64,000 nucleotides of DNA from Richelia sp. SL_2_1 (lineage in GTDB: Bacteria; Cyanobacteriota; Cyanobacteriia; Cyanobacteriales; Nostocaceae), in the NCBI GenBank assembly GCA_012033205.1, contig JAAUSO010000004.1:1-64000 (forward strand), read 5' to 3'. The translations under genes and the position numbers were made by a program. Shown here piece by piece: positions 43,675 through 54,159 of this stretch; positions within the stretch are counted from its first letter, which is position 1, and every line of letters starts with the position of its first letter. Under the pieces are notes generated by a model. That model worked only from the letters and a program-made list of their open reading frames with translations. It was not told the DNA's origin and did not search any database.

Positions 43675-45198
43675 TTGCTGCATATGTTGCTTTCGCGTTT
43701 GGTTAGCACTCAACGCGAACAAATCGCTGTATTAAAAGCTTTTGGTTACAACAATCTCAGTATTGGTTTTCACTATCTCAAATTTGTATTGGTTATTGTA
43801 TTTTGCGGTGGATTTATAGGTACAGCTTTGGGGTTGTGGTTTGGTATGGCTGTAACATCCTATTACACCAAGTTTTTCAACTTTCCTTTGTTGCGTTACG
43901 AAGCAAGTTTGAGTTTGGTATTGGGAGCAATTTTAATTAGCGGTGGTTCGGGTGTATTTGGTGCTTTTATGGCAGTAAAACAAGCCGTTTCATTACCACC
44001 AGCCGAAGCGATGCGTCCAGAACCACCAGCCCGTTTCAAAGCTACCCTTGTCGAAAAACTAGGACTACAAAAGTTACTTTCTCCCGGTACCAGAATAATT
44101 TTACGCAACATCGAACGCAAACCTTTCCAGGCTTTGTTTTCTACTTTAGGAATTGCTTTGGCGATCGCCATTTTAGTGGTGGGTCGTTATTTTAGCGATG
44201 TCATGGTATATATGGTTGACGTACAGTTCGGCAATGTGCAGCGCGAGGATGTAACGATTGTATTTAACGAACCGCATCCGGCGCGGGTAAGGTATGAAGT
44301 GGAGAGTCTCCCCGGTGTGATCTACGCCGAACCCTTCCGCACCGTACCAGCTAGACTACGCTTCGAGCATCGCACCTATCGCAGCGCTTTGACAGGAATT
44401 ACACCCCAAGCTGAATTACGCCGTTTGATTAACCGCGACTTAAATACAGTATTTTTACCTGCTAATGGAGTTGTATTAACAACGCAATTGGCAAAAATAT
44501 TAGGCGTAAAGGTTGGCGATTTATTAACCGTAGAAGTATTGGAATCAGCCAGACCAATTCGGCAAGTAGCAGTTGTAGGACAAGTTGACGAATTGCTGGG
44601 AATGTCTGCATATATGGATATGGGGGCGTTAAATCAATTAATGCAAGAAGGGGAAAGTATTTCGGGAGCATATTTAATGGTTGATGAAAGCATTATCAAT
44701 CATCTCTACGCTTTACTCAAACAAACTCCTGCTGTCGCTGGTGTCTCCATCCGTAAAACTGCAATTGAGAAATTTCAGGAAACAATTGCTGAAAGCTTAA
44801 GTATTTTTACGACTGTATTAGTAATATTTGCGAGTATTATTGCTTTTGGAGTGGTTTATAATGCTGCTAGAATTGCTCTTTCCGAACGCAGTCGGGAACT
44901 GGCAACGCTGAGGATTATTGGGTTTACTCAAGGGGAAATAGCTTTTATTTTGTTGGGAGAGCAAGCGGTAATTACTTTAGTTGCAATTCCAGTAGGGTTC
45001 ATGTTGGGTTTTGGTTTGTGTGCTTTGATGTCTAGTGCTTATCAATCGGAGCTTTATCGGCTTCCCTTGGTTGTGACTAATGCCAGTTATACATTTGCGT
45101 TTATTGTAATTGTAGTGACTGCGATTATTTCTGGATTGATAGTTCGTCGTCAACTGAAAAGTTTGGATTTGATTGCTGTATTGAAAACGAAGGAATAA
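43675..45198 (+). pseudogene. N-truncated ABC transporter permease (FtsX/MacB type)
   Basis: starts inside the domain at LLSRLVSTQREQIAVLKAFGYNN; second FtsX domain and C-terminus intact. Confidence 0.75.
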
Positions 45199-45224
45199 CT
45201 ATTATCAAACAACTTAAAAAAGGT

Positions 45225-45566
45225 TTAAATCGCTTTTCTCTTTGTTGTCAATTGTTTGCTATTTGCTACAAATGTTTCCATCGAGAATGGTTTACCATGT
45301 CCGGGATATACAGTATTTATTTTTAAACTTTTCAATTTTTCTATACTTGTATTTGCTGCTGTTAAATCATCGATAATAGCACTGAAAGCTGGTTTATCTA
45401 TTATATTTTCAAGCAAATCACCACAAAATAAATCGCCGTCAGTAGTTAGAATTCCAATTGAACCTTTAGAATGTCCAGGAATATCAACGACTTTAGCATC
45501 AAATCCATATTTAGATAAATCGTAGCCATCTTCGATATATAAATCTGTGTCACTATACCCAAAAGC
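45225..45566 (-). pseudogene. C-terminal part of a metallo-beta-lactamase-fold hydrolase, truncated
   Basis: AFGYSDTDLYIEDGYDLSKYGFDAKVVDIPGHSKGSIGILTTDGDLFCGDLLENIID...TVYPGHGKPFS; homology stops at the TGTCAG at 45567. Confidence 0.8.
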
Positions 45567-46085
45567 TGTCAGCCCCTGGAAGCATAATCGAGTAATTTAG
45601 GGGCTGAAAGCCTAAAAATTTATTTGACCATTATTTACTCAGTTCTATAATAGCAAACTAGTGATTAATGTAGTTAAAGGTTAAGAATAGATTATCAAGA
45701 ATATTAGATAGCAAATTTAATAAAAATTAAAGCATCAATTATTACCAGTAGTTATAGTAATACAAGAGAAAAGTTGCTCTAATATCCACGTTTTTTTGGA
45801 AATCTAAGATACTTAAATCAAAAAATCAGGCATTAATAGTGTAATTACATTTGAATAGACCTGGAGAGGAACGAATACTTTAAGAAGCTATCAAATAAGT
45901 TAAAGTCAATTATTATTTATTGAGCATATGCTACCAGTATTTGTGAGTGAAATGAAGAAGAAGTTTAGCAATAAGGTTAAATTTAAATAGCTTAAATCAC
46001 CTCCGAGCGATTCTAGATATATACAAGAGAATATAGGGAATCAAATTCGATTCATGTTTGTGTTGTTTAATGATGGGGTGCAACC

Positions 46086-47117
46086 ATGATGACACTTCCT
46101 GAATTCAACCAATGGTGTGTCAACCAAAATCTTTCAGATAAAGCTCGACAAGAAATAGAAAAAATTCGTAACACACAGCCATCTCGTAGGGTAGGAAATC
46201 GATATAAAAATGTTTGTGGACGTTATCCAAGTCGCAAAATGGGCGTAACAATCCAATTTGAATCTCACAAAGTCGAACTTCCTTTTATCTATCAGTTGGA
46301 ACATTCAGAAGATGTTTTAGAATATTATGACCAACCACCTCCTTTTAAAATTAAATATGCTTCAGCTTCTGGGCGTAATTTAGGTGTAATAATTACTCCA
46401 GATTTTTTGTCATTAGGTCATCGGGTGCAGGTTGGGTCGAATGTAAAACAGAAAGAGAGCTAGAAAAATTAGCACAAAAAAGTCCCCACCGCTATCAAAT
46501 TGATACGTCGGATAATTGGCAATCACCACCAGGGCTTGATTATGCTCAACAGTTCGGTTTTGATTTTCAAATTTGGTCTAACGCAAAAATTAATTGGACA
46601 TTACAACGCAATCTAGAATTTTTAGAGGATTATTACAAAAGCGATTCAGAGTTCTTATCTAACGATAAATACAACATAATTGCATCATTAGTAGAAGCAA
46701 ATCCAGGAATAACTATCGCCAGATTATTAGATTATAAAGGAGTAGATGCGGATGATATTTATAGTTTAATAGCCATAGAAAAAATATATGTAGACTTAAC
46801 AGCATATCTTTTAGTAGAAGCTTCAAAATGTCAGCTATTTAAATCTCGTGTGGTCGAGAATGCATTGAAGGCAATTATTAATTCGGAAAATTCCGACCTG
46901 ATTATTAACTATAGTGTTGAATTAATTCCAGGTACATCAGTATTTTATGATGGAGTTTGTTTAAATATTATTTTAGTTGGTCAAGATTATTTGTTACTTA
47001 GTGCTAAAGAATTTGAGACAATCGAATTGAAGATATCTGAATTCTTCCGTTTAGTTAATTCCGGAAAAATAAAGGTAAACCCAATTAAAAACCAATCGCT
47101 TATTCATTCACTGGGCG
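46086..47117 (+). pseudogene. tnsA: TnsA-like endonuclease (probably part of a TnsAB fusion) with frameshifts
   Basis: HSEDVLEYYDQPP..., TPDF[F] then, in another frame, FVIRSSGAGWVECKTERELEKLAQKSPHRYQID; frame change at the T6 run near 46402-46408. Confidence 0.8.
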
Positions 47118-48803
47118 ATGGAAATATTGAAACAGGCTTCGACAGAAGATTTAATTAATGCTAATCGTCGTTTTACTCTATTAAAGCCCTATTTAGATGG
47201 GGAATCAGTTAAAAATGGTATACCAAAGGAACGGACATTAAGACGTTGGCTTCAAAATTATAATCAAGCACTACAGAAGTATGGTTACGGTTATATTGGT
47301 TTAATATCCTTAAATAACCGTAAAGGTAATCATAATCGAAAATTACCTCAAGATGTTATAGAACTTTTATCAAAATTTATTACCCAAGAATACGAAAATA
47401 AAAAACAAAAAACTAAACAATCTGTTTACGCTTCATTTGTTCGCAGTTGTTCATTTTCAGGGATTGCACACGACCAAATTCCTAGCTATAAAACCTTTAT
47501 AACCGAGATTAAAAAACGACCAAAGCATACAAAAGTAGAAAAACGCTCAGGTCATCGTGCAGCCTATAAAACGGAAGCATTTTACTGGGAATTAGAATTA
47601 TCTACACCCCGACATGGTGATTTTCCATTCCACATTGCTCATATTGACCATACAGAGTTAGATATTGAACTGAGATGTTCTAAAACAGGAAAAGTTTTAG
47701 GAAGACCTTGGCTAACTTTATTAGTAGACGCATTTACAAGAAAAATTTTAGCTATTTATATCAGTTATGACCCTCCATCTTATCGTTCCTGTATGATGGT
47801 TTTAAGAATTTGTGTTCAACGTCATTCAAGATTACCCCAAACAATTATTACTGATAATGGGAAGGAATTTTATAGCACTTACTTTGAAACATTATTAGCT
47901 ATTTTTGAATGTACTCTAAAAAGGCGACCGCCAGCAAAACCTCGATTTAGTAGTGTCTGTGAAAGATTATTTGGAACAACAAATACTCAGTTTTTATATA
48001 ATTTAGCGGGGAATACTCAAATAACCAAAAAAGTCAGATTAATGACACAATCTGTTAATCCTAAAAATCTTTCAGTTTGGACTTTAGGGTTGCTGTATAT
48101 GTATATAACAGAGTGGGCTTATGATATTTATGATATAAGTGAGCATCCAGCACTACTTGGACTTAGCCCTCGTGAAGTTTTCTTAACAGGAATTAACCAA
48201 TTCGGTAGCCGTAACAGTCGTCTAATTCCTTATGACGATAATTTCCGTATTCTAACTTTACCAACAACAAAAAAAGGTAAAGCTTTAGTTCAACCGGGTA
48301 AAGGAATAAAAATAGATAATAAATACTATTGGAATCAAACATTTCGTGACCCAAATATCTCAAGAACCCAGGTGAATGTTAGATACGACCCATTTAATGC
48401 TGGAGTTGCATATGCTTATGTTCAGGGAGTTTGGGTCGAATGTATCAGCGAATATTATCCTTTATTTAGAGGACGTTCTGAGAAAGAAATACAGTTAGCT
48501 ACTGCTGAGTTGAAGAAACAAATGCAGAACCATGCGAGTTCTTATAAAATTCGCTGTAAACAATTAGCTGAATTTATGGCTAGTACTGAAGCAGAAGAAG
48601 CTTTACTTACACAACGTTTAAAAGATTTACAAAATAAAGAAGTTTTTCAAATATTGGATGGTGATTTACCGAATATTAATCCTTACAGCAATTTAGAAGA
48701 TGTTGAATTATCCAATCAAGATATCAAGCAAAATAATGATTCAATGATAGAAGACAAAGAATCTATCAACCAAGATAAACTACAGTTTTTTAACAAGTAT
48801 TAG
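47118..48803 (+). CDS. tnsB: TnsB-like DDE transposase
   Basis: DDE residues in HIDHTELDIEL, IITDNGKEFYS and RFSSVCERLFGTTNTQ; the joining frame change near 47110 suggests the native form is TnsAB. Confidence 0.88.
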   Translation: MEILKQASTEDLINANRRFTLLKPYLDGESVKNGIPKERTLRRWLQNYNQALQKYGYGYIGLISLNNRKGNHNRKLPQDVIELLSKFITQEYENKKQKTKQSVYASFVRSCSFSGIAHDQIPSYKTFITEIKKRPKHTKVEKRSGHRAAYKTEAFYWELELSTPRHGDFPFHIAHIDHTELDIELRCSKTGKVLGRPWLTLLVDAFTRKILAIYISYDPPSYRSCMMVLRICVQRHSRLPQTIITDNGKEFYSTYFETLLAIFECTLKRRPPAKPRFSSVCERLFGTTNTQFLYNLAGNTQITKKVRLMTQSVNPKNLSVWTLGLLYMYITEWAYDIYDISEHPALLGLSPREVFLTGINQFGSRNSRLIPYDDNFRILTLPTTKKGKALVQPGKGIKIDNKYYWNQTFRDPNISRTQVNVRYDPFNAGVAYAYVQGVWVECISEYYPLFRGRSEKEIQLATAELKKQMQNHASSYKIRCKQLAEFMASTEAEEALLTQRLKDLQNKEVFQILDGDLPNINPYSNLEDVELSNQDIKQNNDSMIEDKESINQDKLQFFNKY

Positions 48804-48813
48804 GTATTAAGAT

Positions 48814-49350
48814 ATGGAAAATAACCAACAATTTCCATCTAAGTATCATACAGCGTCAGCATCAGAAAAATTGGCTTATTATGACTCATATACAATGGCA
48901 CATCCCTATATGGATATGGCTTTTGAAACTCTTAAGCCAATTATAAATGATTGCGGAGATTCACGGATTATTTTTATTGTTGGTCCAACGGGGGTAGGTA
49001 AAACTAAATTACGTTTATTAATAGAAAAGTGGATAATTGAATCATCTTTACCAATATTTACGACTAACTTTGGTTATATTCCTGTTGCTAGTATTGAAGC
49101 ACGTTTATTTTCTGGAGGGTTATTTAATTTCAAAGACCATCTTAAACGTTGTTTATATGCACTAGCAGAAGCACCAGAATTAATTGAACATAAAATAAAT
49201 TATGGGACTTCTGGTGTGTATCATAAACCTGATGGTCAATTAATTATTAAACCATCAATTTTAGAAACTGAATTGGGATGGGCAGTCTTAGCAAGCTTTA
49301 AAACAAAGAAAACCTAAAATTTTTTTCATTGATGAAGCGCATCATTTACT
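48814..49350 (+). pseudogene. tnsC: TnsC-like AAA+ ATPase, frameshifted and C-truncated
   Basis: Walker A IVGPTGVGKTKL; after frame change near 49300, ALKQRKPKIFFIDEAHHLL (Walker B), then sequence breaks at about 49350. Confidence 0.82.
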
Positions 49351-49481
49351 GCTGTAATTCCCCCATATCCTAACCCCAAAGCTTCTGTTCCTGCCCAAAT
49401 CCTACGTGTTCGTTCATTTAAGTAAGGGCTTATTTCTCTGTATTTTTCTCTAATATTGATTACTGCACCCTGTTTGCGCAT
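49350..49481 (-). mobile_element. N-terminal fragment of an ISAzo13-like transposase
   Basis: MRKQGAVINIREKYREISPYLNERTRRIWAGTEALGLGYGGITAV. Confidence 0.75.
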
Positions 49482-49605
49482 GATTTTTATACTGTCTTAC
49501 TGTTGACATAATCCAGCATAAAATTTATTGGCAACCACTTGTTTGCTATCTTGAAGTTACGCAACTTATTTTTACATAACTCCTAACACTACTCCAATAT
49601 CCCTC

Positions 49606-50451
49606 ATGGAAATACATTCTTCAGGATTTCCTAATTTTTTGCAGCCTACGCAAAACAAAATTCTAGATAATAAGGTAACAGTCGCAGTAATCGATACTGG
49701 AATATCACCAGAACGCCTAGAAAATCCTGTTATGCTCCCAGGCATTAACTTGAGTGGCCAAGGAATGGCAGACGATACAACTGATAGCGGCAATCATGGT
49801 ACAGCTATTGCTAAAACAATTCTTTCCATTGCGCCCGATACAAGGTTAGTTCCTATCAGGCTAATGAACCGACGGGGTTCTCTCCGAAAGCGGGAAAAGG
49901 TTGAAGAAGCTTTTGATTGGATACTTGAACATCGTGAATCATTAGGAATTCAAATTGTCTGTGCGGCATTTGCTGATTTTAGTCATTCAACATCTGATGT
50001 TGAGTATCGAGGTAGCCGACTGCAAAAGCAGATTGCGACTTTACGAGAGATGAATGTTGTTACAGTTGCCCCAGTAGGAAACTGGTATCAGGAATTTCGT
50101 CGCAAATCTTCCCAAGGTATGGCTTGGCCGGCAATCATTCGAGAAGTGATTAGTGTGGGAGAAGTAGAACGACGAGAAGATGGTTTGTGGTTAACGCGCC
50201 GTACCCAACGTCTTCATGTGACATTGGGTACGGGTTGTCAGACTACGGTATTTACAAAATCGGGACAGCTTGGCAATACAAGTGGTGCTGCGGCTGTAGT
50301 TGTTGGAAAGATTGCAACTTTAATTCAAACATCTTCACTGATAAGTCACACGGAAATTATCTTTGGCTTACTAGAAAATCAACAGATGGCATCGGATGAA
50401 AATGGATTGAATTGGTCATCCGTTGATCTTGAAAGCAAGTGGGGACTTTAA
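49606..50451 (+). CDS. S8-family (subtilisin-like) serine protease
   Basis: Asp motif VAVIDTGIS, His motif NHGTAIA, Ser motif GNTSGAAAVVVG. Confidence 0.85.
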   Translation: MEIHSSGFPNFLQPTQNKILDNKVTVAVIDTGISPERLENPVMLPGINLSGQGMADDTTDSGNHGTAIAKTILSIAPDTRLVPIRLMNRRGSLRKREKVEEAFDWILEHRESLGIQIVCAAFADFSHSTSDVEYRGSRLQKQIATLREMNVVTVAPVGNWYQEFRRKSSQGMAWPAIIREVISVGEVERREDGLWLTRRTQRLHVTLGTGCQTTVFTKSGQLGNTSGAAAVVVGKIATLIQTSSLISHTEIIFGLLENQQMASDENGLNWSSVDLESKWGL

Positions 50452-50461
50452 TTAGGGCTGT

Positions 50462-50683
50462 TTAGGCTGGTTGAGAGACCTCCACCATGTACTCAAGCGA
50501 GCAATAAAAACCGCTCAAGCCAACTAGAGTAGCCACTGAGGCTATAATATATCCTGGGATCGTTCCTGAATAATAGGAACCTACAATTCCTATTGTGATA
50601 GAAAGTCCAGTTAAGATATCGGAAAAGTTAGAAAAGACTGCTTCAGTACTATAGTCTGCCTCTGGGACTGGCACAAATTTCAA
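50462..50683 (-). CDS. small two-TM protein
   Basis: overlaps the stop of the upstream gene by 4 nt; two hydrophobic segments. Confidence 0.55.
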   Translation of the reverse strand: MKFVPVPEADYSTEAVFSNFSDILTGLSITIGIVGSYYSGTIPGYIIASVATLVGLSGFYCSLEYMVEVSQPA

Positions 50684-53600
50684 GGAATGCGCAAAGCTAT
50701 AAAAAAGCTACAACCGCCGACCAGTTTGTCACATATCCCATTCATGTCTTTATACTTAGGATTTTTACAGAAATAGCAATCCATGCCAGCAAATACGCAG
50801 GTTAAGAGCAACATAAAATCAGCGATTCCTGTAAGACTGTCATACGTACCGCTCCAAATAGTATTTGTTAATCTCGTTATAAAAAGAATGAGCGCTCCAA
50901 TACAGAATATTCCCTTGATTGTTTTTCGCCCCTCACTTTTTTTGTCAAACGCAGCAAAAACGAGCGCTCCATTTGCTGTTAACTGAGCAAGTAAGGAAAT
51001 AAAGTTGACGATTCTTTGTACTCTTCCCATGCCGGATTGGACACTAATATCTTTTTTGAAGGGCAGCGAGACAACATCTCCTACCTTTATCAGAGGTTCG
51101 CCGAAGGCTATCTTATGAGCGATGCTTATAGGTACAGCAAGCACTAAAGAGATGGCATCAACGATGCGGAAGGAGGTATCAATTTCAGTCTTTCCATCTG
51201 TAACAAATTTCACTAGTTTTTCGATGAAAGAGAATCGAATTTTGGCAGATATCAAACTATGGAATAGACCTACCATGTTTTTTACTAGATCTAATACTCG
51301 CAACAGTATTTTCTTGATTAATTGAAGGAATGTTTCAATAGCTTCAGAACCGATATCAACCATTAAGGTCAGAATTTTATCGACATTGAGATCGTCAATA
51401 TCTAGAGAGTCATCTCCGAATATCTTTGTGAATGTTGTCTTAATTTGCTCAAAACAATCTGACAATTCACTAATGAAATCGTTTATTAAGCCTTGCGTGA
51501 AACTCGTTATAGGATTTTCATCTTCGCTACCCAAGTCGAAACCGTTAATCTCAATGATTTCATTGAAGATTGGTTGGAGTTGCTCACAAATCCAAGAGAT
51601 AGCGCTATTACCCATAATTTTATCGACTATACTCTGAGTCCCTTTGTAAAACTCAGCTATAGGTGTGGATGATTTTTGGGGCTTACTCACTTCTGGTTGG
51701 CTACTTGCTATACTTTTCCACTGATTAACTTGTGTAATCACTGCATCAAAGCTGCTTTCTACGCTATCTTTCACCGAATCGACGAAATGAGGTATTTCTT
51801 CTAATCCACCATCAATGAAATCCACAATAAAATCTCGGACTCGCAGAATGTCTCCCCAATCAAAGACAAACTTGAGAAACTCCCAAACTTTCTCAATACC
51901 AGTCTTTATTTGATTCCATAACCATGTTATTGCAGAACCAATTTGTTCTAGCGTCTCAACGACAAATTTCTTTACCGTGTTACCAATTTTACAGATAAAT
52001 TGGAAAACTTTCGACTCTTTTACCTTGTGAATAACAAAAGTTACTCCTTCTTTAATGGCATGACCAATACCCTCAAAGAAATCGACGATGGTATCGCCCA
52101 AGTTTTTAAAGAACTCGCCTACACTGCCTGAATGAATCAACTTGTTAATGTCTTCCTGAAGGAGGATTCTTACACCTTTAGAATCAGTCTGGATTCCCCA
52201 TTGATATTCGTCCGGTAAAGACTGAGCCTTTAAGATAGAGCTAAATTCTGCACCTGGACTGACCAGGGAAACACCCGCTACTACTCCATTGGTTGAACTG
52301 GCAAGTTTAGTGAGATTATTCAATCCACCTGCAATGGCATCAACTTGATGGCGATCTGCTCCAGTACGGAAACTTTCAGGCAGTAAATGTTCTTCTCCAT
52401 TGGGTGTAGAAATCGTTGCCGAGCGCAGTTCATCCGCAGTCATGGATTGGAAGCGTTCGTGCATCCCACTGGCAGGATTCACATCAATACACTCGTTAAA
52501 ACCTTCAATCTCAAAGCGGTAGATGGCTGGAGTGAGCGATCGCACCCGATCAAACAAACTAATACTGCCATTAAAATCAGTTTCGGTTTCAAAGGAAACA
52601 TTTGGCCCAATAAAGACAACACAGCCATTTAAAACCACACTGGACAGAACAGAGGCGGAAACTTTTACCTTAGTACCAATTTGCGGCAGACTACCCTCAC
52701 TGAGTACCCGCAGGGTTGTGCCATAGCAAGTAACCTTTGTCACTTCTTCAGGATTGGCAACTGTGAGAGGACGCTCTTGCCAAATACCTTGACTCGCATC
52801 ACGGGCAAGGAATGATGCCTGTCCATTGGCATACACCATGAGTAGAGAAGTGGTCAAGTGTTCATCGCCATGTACAGGAGCGATGGCTTGAACATCCACT
52901 CGCAAGCGTAATGGTTCGCCCCAAGCAGCGTTTGCTGATACTTTTTTAACGGTATTGAGATCGCCGTTTTGCAACAGAGACCACACCGATGCGCTACCGT
53001 CGGGGGCTTCTCCCACAATTAAATCTCGAACATTAGGCGCAGCCTCTGGTGATGTGATAACAGTTAGAGGAATTTCTCCTCCATTAATTACGACTTTCAA
53101 AACATCAGAAGCTTGAATGAGGTGAACACCTTGACCACCAACATAGATGTCACTTCCCATATAGGTTCTGCGTCGTCCTTTTTGGATCAGTTTAGTTAAT
53201 CCACTCTCTAAAACATTGGCACCTGCTGGACAAGGTAAAGGTTCTACGGGGGGAATGGTACTAAAGCTGCCATCAGCTTTATAGGCGGGGAAAGGACGGA
53301 ACGAAAGATCCCGTGTTCCACCACTGATGCCCAATACCGCAATACCAGCGCCCAAGGTAGGATGAACTGCTACCTCAAAATCCAAGATTTCCTCTAAAGT
53401 GACAGCAGGATTGAAAATTAAAGCTTGGGCAAAAGATTTTTGGAAAGTGTTACGAAGTAAATACAACGTATCGTTAGGGCCACGATCTCCAGCCACTACG
53501 ACTGTCCAAATGCCATCACCGCCATCTAAGATCCGAATCCCTTCAACACGGATATCTTCCCGGCTACCGCAGTCAATCCAAGAAATGTTCTCCCAATCGC

Positions 53601-54093
53601 TGGTACGGCTACTCAAGTCATAGGCGACAAAAACGCGACTTTTTTCAGAAGAACCATCATCTACAGCTACGGCAATGGTAATGCGATCATGATCCGTCCA
53701 ACCCGCAGCATGGGCGCGAACCCGAATCGAGTTCCCCATAATGTTCTTAAATGCTTGACTCAGATCGATCAGCTTCCATCCATCACCGCTTTCAGACTCA
53801 TCATCTTTACGAACGAGATAAAGCTGATTTTGATTGCTAATGGTTAACACCATCGGTGTCACAACGTTCCATTTCTTATCAGGAATTGCCACCATCCGAC
53901 GTTGAAAGCGTCCATCAGCATTAGGATCTGACAGATCTTCTCGTCCAAAGGCACGCGAAGACTCCATATAGTCGATAATATCTGTTCCAACTGTAAACCT
54001 AGCAGTTTTACCAGTGGTGGTATTGGCAGAAAAACTTAGTACGCGAGGATCACTCATGGCTTTTAAGCTGACAGTAAATGTTGTTGAATTCAT
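50680..54093 (-). CDS. large protein: N-terminal repeat/propeller-like region, central amphipathic helices, C-terminal TM cluster
   Basis: 1137-aa clean ORF; repeated strand-turn units (LYLVRKDDE.., LYLLRNT.., SVWSLLQNGDL, ASFLARDASQG), a helical segment about residues 660-800, three or more hydrophobic stretches at the C-terminus. Confidence 0.7.
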   Translation of the reverse strand: MNSTTFTVSLKAMSDPRVLSFSANTTTGKTARFTVGTDIIDYMESSRAFGREDLSDPNADGRFQRRMVAIPDKKWNVVTPMVLTISNQNQLYLVRKDDESESGDGWKLIDLSQAFKNIMGNSIRVRAHAAGWTDHDRITIAVAVDDGSSEKSRVFVAYDLSSRTSDWENISWIDCGSREDIRVEGIRILDGGDGIWTVVVAGDRGPNDTLYLLRNTFQKSFAQALIFNPAVTLEEILDFEVAVHPTLGAGIAVLGISGGTRDLSFRPFPAYKADGSFSTIPPVEPLPCPAGANVLESGLTKLIQKGRRRTYMGSDIYVGGQGVHLIQASDVLKVVINGGEIPLTVITSPEAAPNVRDLIVGEAPDGSASVWSLLQNGDLNTVKKVSANAAWGEPLRLRVDVQAIAPVHGDEHLTTSLLMVYANGQASFLARDASQGIWQERPLTVANPEEVTKVTCYGTTLRVLSEGSLPQIGTKVKVSASVLSSVVLNGCVVFIGPNVSFETETDFNGSISLFDRVRSLTPAIYRFEIEGFNECIDVNPASGMHERFQSMTADELRSATISTPNGEEHLLPESFRTGADRHQVDAIAGGLNNLTKLASSTNGVVAGVSLVSPGAEFSSILKAQSLPDEYQWGIQTDSKGVRILLQEDINKLIHSGSVGEFFKNLGDTIVDFFEGIGHAIKEGVTFVIHKVKESKVFQFICKIGNTVKKFVVETLEQIGSAITWLWNQIKTGIEKVWEFLKFVFDWGDILRVRDFIVDFIDGGLEEIPHFVDSVKDSVESSFDAVITQVNQWKSIASSQPEVSKPQKSSTPIAEFYKGTQSIVDKIMGNSAISWICEQLQPIFNEIIEINGFDLGSEDENPITSFTQGLINDFISELSDCFEQIKTTFTKIFGDDSLDIDDLNVDKILTLMVDIGSEAIETFLQLIKKILLRVLDLVKNMVGLFHSLISAKIRFSFIEKLVKFVTDGKTEIDTSFRIVDAISLVLAVPISIAHKIAFGEPLIKVGDVVSLPFKKDISVQSGMGRVQRIVNFISLLAQLTANGALVFAAFDKKSEGRKTIKGIFCIGALILFITRLTNTIWSGTYDSLTGIADFMLLLTCVFAGMDCYFCKNPKYKDMNGICDKLVGGCSFFIALRIP

Positions 54094-54159
54094 GTGAAGT
54101 TTATCTTCAGAAAAGCTCTTTTAAAAAGATAAACAGGATTATGGTTAGTGCTTTTCAGC

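Larger units (their letters stand above)
45567..49350 (+). mobile_element. Tn7-like transposon remnant (candidate left end, TnsA, TnsB, partial TnsC)
   Basis: 5'-TGT (45567) abuts the truncated MBL gene; tnsA/tnsB/tnsC order; cut off inside TnsC after FFIDEAHHLL by an IS fragment. Confidence 0.7.

Noticed and set aside
45567-45610. TCAGCCCCT...AGGGGCTGA hairpin as a simple terminator
   Set aside because: Possible, but it sits exactly at the homology break and lacks a T-tract, so the transposon-end reading is preferred; not settled.
45567-49350. Intact CRISPR-associated transposon (CAST)
   Set aside because: Only TnsA/TnsB/partial TnsC are visible; no Cas genes, no TniQ/TnsD and no CRISPR array were seen, and TnsC is cut by an IS fragment.
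52387-52726. Plus-strand ORFs within the 1137-aa gene
   Set aside because: Overlapping short antisense ORFs in a long coding frame; no independent support.
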